From Whitmania pigra (Eukaryota; Annelida; Clitellata; Hirudinida; Haemopidae), in NCBI GenBank assembly GCA_021613335.1, contig JAJTWR010000263.1:3112501-3176500 (forward strand): 64,000 bases of DNA. The letters run 5' to 3'. How positions within the stretch are numbered: the stretch's first letter is position 1; each line of letters begins with the position of its first letter. Position numbers and translations under genes: made by a program. Below, piece after piece: positions 54,716 to 64,000 of the stretch. A model generated the notes under the pieces. It made no database searches and had not been told where the DNA came from. It saw only the letters and a program-made list of their open reading frames with translations.

Positions 54716-56814
54716 TTAAAATTTCAATAAACTTATCCTTTGAGGTAGAAAAGGCGTGTTGAGCGAAGGACGCCAGCTCTCGGGTGGAAGACCGGTGTGA
54801 AGTGAAGGTAGTGGACCTGCAAAAAAAAAACATTTTACAAAACGATTATTTTGGAAAGCATTTGTGTAAAAAGTTGTTTGTTTATTGTTGTGTGGCTTCG
54901 TTCTTCTCACGAATCTTTTTTTCCTTCATCCTGCGGTTTTGGAACCAGTAAATGAGATGTTTCATGGGAAGCCTTAGTGTGTCTGATAGATTCTGCAATG
55001 GAGTCCTTGTTGGATATGGATCTACTTTGAACTGTTTCTCCAATTCTGATATTTGCTGTTTTGAGTAAGATATTCTGTGTCGCTTTGTGTTTGTCCTGTT
55101 TGGTTTATCTGTCCTGTTTTCACCTAGAGTTACAAAAAAGTAATGGGAAACTTATATTTGGTTACGAAAGTTATAAATTATATAAATAAATTTAAATATT
55201 GCATCGTTGACAAAGTGGCAAACCTGATTCCTTTCGATCTTTCGAAAGAGTATTGTCAGATGATTCAGAGGTTTTTGCTTCATCGACGTTTTTTGGCTTT
55301 CCGCTCTCTGAATCACTATTTTTTATATGATCCAGCTCAACACTTGTGAAAGTATCATTCATTTGGTGACACGAGTTTTGTATTTCTTCTGCGCTTTTTT
55401 CAAGAACTGGAATAAGCGGTAGAGACTGAACATTTGAAGTGGAAGAACTTTTCTCTTTATTTTTGAATGTGCCGAAATAGCTAGTTGCGAGAGAACTATC
55501 GTGAACACCAGAATGAAGATTGTATTTGCATGGATATCTTTGGTGGTTGTTGACGAATGCCGAGTCGTTTGGACCTTGAAGTGGGTTGTAGGGATATCTG
55601 ACAATAATTAAGCACATTACATTTATCTGCTTTATGCAACTGCTACATAAAAAATTTGATAATTTAAATAAATAAGCTTAAGCATTTGATCATGTATCTA
55701 ACCTCCAATAACTTGAGCTGTTGGTGTAAGTAGGATATGGTGTTGAAAAGTTAGATTGTTGTCCTGTGTTTAGACATTTTGACGTTTTAGAAGACATCAG
55801 TGACGACGACAGTATTAAATTATAATTGAGAAAAATAGTGATCGTTAAATAAAGTAATAGTAAAGTAATCGAGTTGCTTGTTGAAAAATAAAAAATATAT
55901 GTTTCGCATATTAAACAATTGAACTTGCCATTTTGAGTGTGAACTCTTTGGTAGCCTGACTGCACATTGGCATATCTGCATTGATACCGAAGGTTTGCGT
56001 CCAATCTTTGCCCACTTGAATGTTGTATGTAGCGAAGTTCTCTGCAAATTCAAACGTTAAATTATTTATTTAATTGTGTATTTAACATAAGAAACTAATT
56101 TCAACTGAACCTGTTATCAATCAAAACTTCTTCACGGTTTTGATTCCATGTTGATTGAGGAAAGGCAACGTAATTATTGATTCGACTGTTGATATAGTTA
56201 TAACCAGATTGATATTTGACAGCGCTAACTGGAGTCAAAGTGGCATAAGTTGTCATTCCCTCAGAAGAAGCAGTAACACTGGTGTCCTTGGTAAAGTTAG
56301 CATTATTTCCTTGAAATGTCTCCAACTGTGATTCCCCTTTGTCTGCTGCTTGTTCCTCCAACCACGAAGCACAACTGAGATCCGTTATTCCTGAAAGAAA
56401 ACTAACATTTTCCATGAAACTAGAGTTCATACTTGCGTTATCAGGGATGCCCCCCCTTTCGCTTTCTCCCGAAAACTTTGCAAAGGAATCTACATTTGAT
56501 TCACAAGTCTCTTTATTACGGAGATTTGACCATGAACAGTGCAATTCATGACCCATTCTAGACGAAGCATCTCTCGCCATCAATTTCTTGGTATCAACAG
56601 GCAAACAAAGCTCCTTCGAAGTTTGAAACAAGTCGCTGAGTTCCTGGCACGTTTTAAGATCTAAACGAACATTTGTAGACCTCATTTCTTGTCCCTGGAC
56701 ATGTCTTGATCTTTTACTTAGAAAGGAATTTGTTGGAACTTTGAAAGCTTCCTCATTCGTCTCGATCGAAGGCACAGGAGCAGAATCGGTGTTGAAACGA
56801 TTCTTTGAATTCAT
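54716..56814 (-). CDS. Divergent homeodomain transcription factor
   Basis: Nuclear DNA-binding protein, 521 aa. Exons: 56814-56111, 56041-55929, 55763-55703, 55597-55224, 55123-54911, 54816-54716. The first four encode a long Ser/Asn/Gln-rich region without known domains; the fifth encodes the homeodomain (about 427-486): NTKRHRISYSKQQISELEKQ, then FKVDPYPTRTPLQNLSDTLR, then the recognition helix MKHLIYWFQNRRMKEKK. Trp48, Phe49, Gln50, Asn51 and Arg53 are kept, but position 47 is Tyr and the rest matches no class I can name. The last exon is Pro-rich (PLPSLHTGLPPESWRPSLNT). Intron 2 starts GC (GCAAGT), needed for the phase. If the GTGAGA donor at 54910 is ignored, the fifth exon reads on to TAA at 54882 instead, ending REKNEATQQ. 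Confidence 0.85.
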
Positions 56815-57997
56815 TTTACAACCTTCCGTAAGGCAAAATTTTATTTCTTCGAAATAACTATTCAGTTAAATTTATTTCAAGAATACCAATTATACTTAAG
56901 AATTTATGGTTCAAGAAAACCGCAAGCCAAATATTATTATATAAATGAACTAAAATGTTACACCCTATGTAAAATAAAACTAATGAAACGACCAATCAAC
57001 TCAGAGAATCCAGAGAACAATCCAAAAGGCTCGCAAAGAGATGAATGTTCGAAAACTGAAAACCGAAAAGTGACCATTTCACATTATATATTCCCGATGG
57101 CGACAAAGATGATTTGAATAACCAATTAGAAAGCTGCATTGAAATTTCTGACAACTGTTGATGAGAAGAGATGATAACTTTTGACAGAACAGTTATTTGA
57201 GGGGCGTCAAGGTGTGATAAAAGGCGATACGAGTTCATTCAACGTTGCAGACCCCTAGGAGGCCGGAAGCGAATGTTGTGTAAGAAACAATACGCTTTTC
57301 AATTCGTATGGCGGTTTCGTGAGAAAAAAATCTTCATTTCAATCAACATTTCAAGTTATGAGTTCAGTCTTACTATCAAAATTCAAATAGCTTGCGAATA
57401 ACAACTGAACTTGCATCGAGTGCTTTTTGAGGCCATGTTATATGATGAATGCTTTTGTATTAAATTTTGAAATTGAAAATTTACAAAGATTGTTTTTCCC
57501 GTGTAATTCGCATATATAATTTTTGTTTATATAATATATAATAAATATATGTTTTAACACAATTTGATGACATCGATGATTTTTGTTATTCTGTTTACAA
57601 TAATTTTTGAAATTAAGGGTTTCAATTTTGTCCACTTGATGACTTGAACGTTAACGGAAGCGAGTCAAAATATCAATATCTTGTTAAAGTTACGTAAGCT
57701 TTAGTTTCAAAGAGTTCACAGTTTTTGAGGTCTGCTTGTTGACTGGCCACATCATTTCAGAAGATGTTACAAAAAAAGAATTATTCCATTCTCTTATTTG
57801 AATAAGGCTTAGAATGTTTATTTTTCTATTGGTTCAATAAATAAAATTACTCAACAAATTCTAAAAAAAATTAATAATTTCAATAAATATATAATCATCA
57901 GAACCATTTAAACTAAGGAAACGAGGACTATATGATAAAATGTAATTAGAAAGACATTTTTGAATCTCAAACGTGAGAAAAGCAAAAGTCTTAACAT
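56815..57997. other. Upstream region of the homeobox gene, no other gene seen
   Basis: AT-rich. It presumably includes the homeobox promoter and 5' UTR. No motif could be assigned. Confidence 0.4.
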
Positions 57998-58064
57998 CAG
58001 TGGCGGATTAAGCACCGCGGAGGTCCATAGGTAATCAAACTTTTGGGGCCCCCGTCCCTTAGTG
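57998..58064 (+). mobile_element. hAT terminal fragment
   Basis: Starts CAGTGGCGGATTAAGCACCG, followed by GGGGCCCCCG: the look of a ZMYM1-type hAT terminus. No right-hand partner was found; a SINE follows at once. Confidence 0.55.
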
Positions 58065-58200
58065 CCTACTAGAGGACCAGTCGCATCCATGGGGCGCTTT
58101 GTGGCGGTGCAAGATGGGTTTCGAACATGAAACTTAACGACTGTTGCTTTTACAGCCGTTCTCAGGCACGCTACCCTCTGAGCTAACTTGCACACATTAC
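58065..58200 (-). mobile_element. SINE family A copy without tail
   Basis: On plus: GGGGCGCTTTGTGGCGGTGC, GATGGGTTTCGAACATG (B-box region), ACAGCCGTTCTCAGGCACGC, CTGAGCTAACTTGCACAC (A-box region), in the same order as the minus-strand copies elsewhere. Confidence 0.7.
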
Positions 58201-60872
58201 ACAAGATAGCGAGTTTACGAAGAAACTGTAGGTGTTTCGGATGATCCTTTCCTTCTGGATGGTGCGTCCTAACGAGCTGCTAGCAGAGCGGCAAAACTGA
58301 ATTGGTTGGGTGGATTAGCGGATGGATAGATGGCCCATCTGCCAGCCCAAATGATAGTGAAAGCAGTTCTAAATGGCATTCAGACGTTTGTCAAAGAATG
58401 AGGAATCATTACTGTTTCTTAAGTTTAAGTATTTTAATACCAACTTTATTCCACAAAGGTGTTCCAAGTATCGGACTATTTTGTTTATTATGATGAGTTA
58501 TTTTGAATTATAATGAACTATTAATAGTAGGCGTCGGAAGACGAATGATTAAGACTTTGGCCTTGGTGCTAATACATTAGCAGTTTAAATCCCAGCCTCT
58601 CTTAAAAGCTTTTATAACTGATACATGATGATTTTATTCCACCAAATGAGAGATTTTATGATAACTTGGAATTCAGATATGGAATAGATGTTTGCATTTA
58701 AAAAAAATATCTAAATTTCCTATACATGTTTTACGACATTCCCCGACTAAAGTCCGTTTAATTTTAGGGCCGGGATTTAGGTCCATTCCTATTGGTAGTC
58801 AACGGGGATGTTCATGCATGGTTACGTAAGTCAGCGAAAACTCCTGCTGAGGAACCAATAATAATTAAAAAAAAAAAATTAAATTTACTAACAACCGGTT
58901 GAAGCAATTCAAATGTAAACAATTTCCTGCTAAAACAGAAGAAAAGGTTCAATGTGTTATAAAACTTAGGAGTTAAAATTGGCGGTTACGATGAACAACA
59001 AAAAAGTTTTCGCGGATATCTTGATATCCAATACCAGTTCTTAGTCCCATTTGCATAGGATATACTTTGTGCACTATGTCTGCATTCCTATCAAAATAGC
59101 TTTTACTTTTAAGTCATCGCAAATACTAAGTTGCCACAAGCCACCTTAGAGTACTTCCTTTAGGTCTTATTCTACATAAAGCTGCAACGTAATCATTTTT
59201 ATAAGATATTGTAGATAATTTGGTACTAAATTCTCATCGAGACATGCTCTACAACGGCTCATTTCTTGCTATACCCTTTTTTAATCAGTCTTTCTGTCTC
59301 CATTTCGAAGCAAAATCGTTTACTAAAACCAGTCAGCCCGTCGAATAAAGTTTTGTAGCAAAAGTTACGATGTATTTTGTATCCTGGCTCTAGTTAACCC
59401 CGGCTAAAAATGTGACTCCGGTCGATCCCTAGTAGCTATTGCCAGCAGCTTATGTTCTATTTAAGAACAAAAAGTTTATTCGCCAATATCTTAACAATTT
59501 GATCCGATAGATCAAAACGGTTTTCAGTAATTCATAAAAAACCTGCATAAGAAAAAGTTAACGTTTGTTACGTTATTAATGATTTAAACATTAGATGTTC
59601 CATAATTGATTTTTATTTTTATTGTCTGTTTTGAAGCTGGATTCGTTAAGTAATTCTTTGTTTTCGAACATGACATCAGCAAATTCAAAAGAAAAACATT
59701 GAAAATATTCTTAAATCGTGTAAAACATCTCCGAAGATGTAACAGTTAAAAGAAATAAGCTATAACTCGAGGTACATTGAAAGATTGCGCGTAAGCTTAA
59801 TTAAGAAAATGACTTCATAATATTATGGAGAAAACAAAAAATAATGCGAAGAGCTATTTATACGACAGTACACTTGAATTTGTAATATTTAATTACGCAT
59901 TAGTCATGCATTTATTTGTATTTAAAAATATAGTTTTACAATTTTTTTTATAAACCTGAGCATAGCGAGAAATAAGTAATATATATTGTTCAAGAAGCAT
60001 ATAATATTTTCATCCACCACATAAAATTACGCAATGCAAGCAATTAATGAGCATAATGATTATGCAATGACACTGTCAAGCAAAGCAGAATAAATGATCC
60101 ATTAGTTCTATTTTTGACGTTTTCATCGCCACAGAAAGTTCAACGACAACAAAATTACGATTTATTTCTCTGTTTTATTTTTAGATTTTTTTAGACTTTA
60201 CTCAGACAGAAATACCCCTAGTCCAGTAACGCAATTTCCAAAAAGCAGCAAAATAAATGATTTAGCGTTTTGGGAGAGATATACAAAAATTAATTCTAAT
60301 ATTTAATGAAATATTCAAAAAACTATTTCATGGAAGTACAACAATTGTTCTAATTTTCAAAAGTATTTTTGAAAATCATTTCTCGATTTATTAAAATAAC
60401 TTGCTAATTTAAGTGGGATACCAGTTAATTTTCGAATATATTAGGTTGTTGCATAAATTCCTGCCGTTTTTTAATATTTATTTTTAAAAAATCAAAGAAT
60501 ATTAATTTGAACGATAGTTGCCAAGTTTAAAATATATTCAATAATTGGAACGTATCGGTTATAATCTGCAGATCCTCTTGCAAATAAATAAAACCATACC
60601 GCTTTAATAACAGTCTTTAAATTTATTTTTAATTATTTGAAACTTAACGTTAATAAAATTTTAAATATTTATTAACTCAAAATTGATTTAATAAGGCATA
60701 AATAATTACATAAAATAACTTAATAAAATATGTTTTTAAAAATTTACTATTTATTATGTATTTCCTGTAGATTCATGATTATTTTGTACACCTGGAAATG
60801 TGACAAAGTTGACATCGTTAACCACGACCAAGTTGAGTCCATTCAATATTTTTGCCTTCCTTTTTGATAAAG
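58201..60872. other. Intergenic, upstream of the acid phosphatase
   Basis: AT-rich. No gene or element was recognised; 58737-59460 is somewhat less AT-rich and could be an old repeat, without an identifiable family. Confidence 0.35.
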
Positions 60873-61900
60873 ATGCTCTGTTCAATTGCATTGGTGATAA
60901 TTTTTGTCTGCTCCACCGCTTCATCCAGTCGATTTGTTGCCATTGGAGATTGGGGAATCGACAATAAAGACCAGTATGACACTGCTACGACACTGTCCAG
61001 ATGGTGCCAGAAACACACTTGCAGTTTCATTGTCAGCATGGGCGATAATTTCTACCCATCAGGGGTCGAAAAACTCAATGACCCAAGGTTCAATTCTACT
61101 TGGAAGGAAGTTTACAACCTTTCAGGAATTAATGATTTGAATTGGTACCTGGTTCTTGGTAACCACGATCACATTGACTGCCCGATGTGTCAGGTGGAAT
61201 TCTCAAAGAAAGAAACAAGATGGAACCTGCCTAGTTTATGGTGAGGAAGTGTAATGATTAAAATATTTAGCAAGATGTTAAATAACAATTTGTTCAATTA
61301 TATGTAATTTTATTAGACATACTATTCTAACAAATTATATTCTACTATTTCAGGCACGACAAGAGATTTATGATGGATCAAATGAGCGTTCATCTGATAT
61401 TTGTCGATACGTATACGTTGGTTCAAAAATTATCAGGATACCAGAATCAACTGCTTTGGCTGAGTGACGTTTTAAAGAAATCGGATGCCACGTGGAAGAT
61501 TGTCATTGGTCACCATCCTCCTTACACTGCGGGAAGACACTTTCCTGGTGAAGTAAACATTGCAAATGACGTCATACCGATGCTGGAAGAACATGGAGTT
61601 GATGTTTTCCTACTCGGACATGATCACAATCTCCAACGCATTAAAAGAACTTCGACCAATTCGGATTCTGTCGATTACGTGATTGCAGGAGCGGCTGGCA
61701 AAGAAAAACACCCGTACACGAAAGGTGCCAAGGAATATTTGAACGAGAAGGGATACGACATCAAGTACTTCCTGAAAGCAAACGGATTCGTGGATGTCGA
61801 AGTGAAGGAAGCAAAACTTGTTGTTCGTTACGTGAGTACCAAGTCTGGTCGGGTTGTTTATCAATTTCAGAGGTCCGCACGGAACCACAGTGAGTTGTGA
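60873..61900 (+). CDS. ACP5: Tartrate-resistant-type purple acid phosphatase (ACP5-like)
   Basis: Secretory or lysosomal binuclear-metal phosphomonoesterase, 304 aa, exons 60873-61240 and 61354-61900 joined in phase. The ATG at 60873 opens a signal peptide (MLCSIALVIIFVCSTAS); frames extending upstream lack an ATG. All five metal-ligand motifs are present: GDWG (Asp26), GDNFY (Asp58, Tyr61), GNHD (Asn97), GHHP (His176) and GHDHN (His212, His214). Length and spacing match mammalian ACP5 (about 325 aa). Several insertions of ACP5 are shorter here, including the loop after the exon junction. N-glycosylation sites are likely (NST at about 74, NLS at about 82). Whether it acts in bone-like remodelling, phagocytosis or nutrition in this animal cannot be told. 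Confidence 0.92.
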
Positions 61901-62446
61901 CGTTCCTTAAAGATGTTTGCATTTCATAGTTTATGGATTAAAAATCTATTAATATTTAATCGGTTTCAAATTCTTTACCAAAGTTAAACAAGATTGGAAG
62001 TCACATGTGAAAGAAAGCAACTAGTCCGATGTGTCTTAAGCAGTTTGTTAAGAAAATCAGCTTCAATGACATATTAAACATCATTGAATATTACTTTATT
62101 AATTAATATTAACAGCCGCTATTTCTGCCTTCAATGAAATACGACATTTGTTGCTATCAACGTTATTTGCGTTTTATTTCAAACATTTATAAAAGCATAA
62201 CGAACGTGCAGGCAATTGGAATGATTAAAAATTATTGTGAATTATTATTATCAGAAGAAGAGGAATAGAAATTGTAAAATATGCAAATTAGTATACTCGT
62301 TTTTCACTGTAATTAATGAATAGGATCACTTCGGAGCACAAGCTAAAGACGCACAAAGATGCGCAAGTAGGACATGGGTGAACTTCATCCTACTAATGAC
62401 CTAGTTCCACGAGGACATTGCAGGAACTTCAGGCTATACTCTACAG
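61901..62446. other. Intergenic, 3' flank of the acid phosphatase
   Basis: No gene recognised. Confidence 0.4.
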
Positions 62447-63469
62447 CAAACTAACCTTTTAAAAAATCCGTGAATAATATTTATGCACAAGTAACGAGTA
62501 TGGAGCAGAGTTTATGATAAAGTACATGAAAATGTCAATTTTAGCAAAAATAAATTTAAAAAACACAGCCGACTAATGGAACTGCAGATTGAGGTGACCA
62601 TGTTCTTACAAGAGAAACAGAGTGATCTTGAAAGTATATTTTATCTGCCAGAATTCAGCCTATCACTGGCATATTTGGCTGACATTTTTACCCATTTTAA
62701 ATGAGCTTAACACTGATTCAGGGTCCTAACATGACTGTTATTGATGCTGGTGAAAAAGTAGGCTCATTTCTGGAGAAGCTGCCCCTGTGGATCAGAAGAA
62801 TGGAAAATAACAACTTTGCCAATTTTCCAAGATTAGAAAGGTCTCTGCAACCCAATCTGGATGAAGCTGGCACCATACCAGCTTCTCTTAAAGACGACAT
62901 TTTGGCTCACCTAGAAACTCTGATGGCATCATTTCATGACTACTTTATTACGAAAGAGTTGCAGCCCCATGATGCCTGGGTAAGGAATCTATTTTTGGTC
63001 AATTTGGATGATCAGGACTTGGTCAAAGATGATCTCATTGATCTGAGGCACAAAGAGTTGCTAAAGAGGGAGTTTCAGATCAAGAGTTTGGCTGACTTTG
63101 GTGTTCCATGATGATACCATACCCAGTTCTAGCCAAAAGAGCCATGATATCCATTACTCTTTTTGTGACAACCTACTTCTGTGAAGCTGGATTTTCAACC
63201 TTACTGACTATCGCGAAACAAGCTTGATGCAAAGGATGACATGAGAGTTTTAATTCAAAATTAAAGCCCTTCTTGTGGACAAGAAGAAGGAGCAATCTTC
63301 GCATTAAAAATTTGTTTTCAAAATACATGGAAATGGTTCTTTTTGACAGTAAATTATCGTTCATTGCTTTTTTTTTTTTGAAAAATTTTGATAGGGAGGC
63401 CGTGGACCACATTTTGTCCTCTAAGAGAGCCGTGGGCACAAAAAGGTTGGGAACCCCTGCTCTATAGCA
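62447..63469 (+). mobile_element. hAT transposon, ZBED5/SCAND3-like, truncated and mutated
   Basis: The frame 62701-63111 encodes the middle-to-late part of a hAT transposase (LTLIQGPNMTVIDAGEKVGS, IPASLKDDILAHLETLMASF, DAWVRNLFLV). After a stop the signature region continues, ISITLFVTTYFCEAGFSTLL, which is the family C-terminal dimerisation motif. The right end reads AAAAGGTTGGGAACCCCTG, a typical hAT terminus. The left end is placed at 62447 because CTCTACAG (62439-62446) nearly matches the CTCTATAG flank at 63470-63477; that end sequence is degenerate. The N-terminal BED finger and catalytic parts are gone. Confidence 0.75.
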
Positions 63470-63477
63470 ACGGTGGC

Positions 63478-64000
63478 CAACCTGCGGCTCTTTTGTGTTC
63501 AAAGTGCGGCTCTCAAAAAATCTTGAAAATATTTTTTTACATTTAAAATAAAAAAATAAATATAAAATCATATGAAAGTATTCTTATGAGCCAAAAAATA
63601 AATTGGCTCCAAATAATATCGGCTTGAATTAAATTTGTAAATTTTGAAAGAAACGAACGATTCTACACGACTCTGATTCTATGGCTTCTATGCACTGTCT
63701 ACTCTATGGTACTCTATGCCACTCTATGATGAGATATGTTTATCTTAATCGAACTTGTTTCTAGTTCTTGTCAAAAGACGCATGTCGAATCAATGAACAT
63801 TATTGCCATTTTTCATTGTAATTGTAGTAAAGTTACCAAAAGTTGTATATTAAAAAGTTTCAATTAAATAAACATGGCCGCAAGCAACAAGAAACGGAAG
63901 TATGAAGAAAAAAATAGAAGTTTTCAATCAGAGTGGGAAGATGACTTTGCATTTACCGATAAAGGCGGTAAGCCAATTTGCCTCATTCCGCAATCGGAAT
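63478..64000 (+). mobile_element. Second hAT transposon, GTF2IRD2/SCAND3-like, runs off right edge
   Basis: The terminus CAACGGTGGCCAACCTGCGG at 63478 has the common hAT end (CAGNGGTGGCCAACCTGCGGC) with one change. From the ATG at 63874 the frame encodes KKRKYEEKNRSFQSEWEDDF and FTDKGGKPICLI, the start of a hAT transposase zinc-finger region. Where the family has I-C-x-x-C, this copy reads I-C-L-I-P, so the finger appears broken. Continues beyond 64000. Confidence 0.75.

Overview
The window looks like AT-rich nuclear DNA of an invertebrate animal. Genes are split into many short exons with GT-AG introns, triplet microsatellites are common, and remnants of hAT, Helitron, Tigger/pogo, LINE and tRNA-derived SINE elements fill the gaps. 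The presence of group I PAK, KRR1, Flower, a tartrate-resistant-type acid phosphatase, a homeobox gene and an adhesion GPCR fits a metazoan. Chitin-binding and Ig-like domains in one receptor recall the chitin-binding Ig proteins (VCBPs) of tunicates and amphioxus, so an invertebrate chordate is my best guess, but I cannot prove it.

Layout. 1-760: last exon of an unrecognised gene. 4995-9765 (-): complete 12-exon PAK kinase. 10379-13169 (+): complete 11-exon KRR1, divergent from PAK. 13535-14416 (-): doubtful small gene model. 14544-28098 (+): 26-exon adhesion GPCR with two chitin-binding-like modules, a mucin stalk, Ig-like modules, hormone-receptor motif, GAIN/GPS and 7TM; its introns hold a LINE, SINEs and a large AAT array. 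28.1-46.8 kb: mostly transposon graveyard, with a Ulp1-like fragment, several hAT elements, decayed tandem EGF exons, a Helitron helicase relic, an R2/NeSL-like element between 163-bp perfect direct repeats, a hAT MITE with perfect 8-bp target duplications, and one 85-codon ORF. 46872-48194 (+): intronless type II membrane protein with a methyltransferase-like domain. 49774-53944 (-): Flower (CACFD1) with two alternative last exons. 54716-56814 (-): six-exon homeobox gene. 60873-61900 (+): two-exon acid phosphatase. 62.4-64 kb: two hAT elements separated by exactly 8 bp.

How the genes relate. They do not form a pathway. KRR1 makes ribosomes; PAK signals from Rac/Cdc42 to actin; the adhesion GPCR and Flower are surface proteins; the homeobox protein is nuclear; the phosphatase is secretory. 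All exon boundaries were read by eye from splice sites, reading phase and family similarity, with no transcript evidence.
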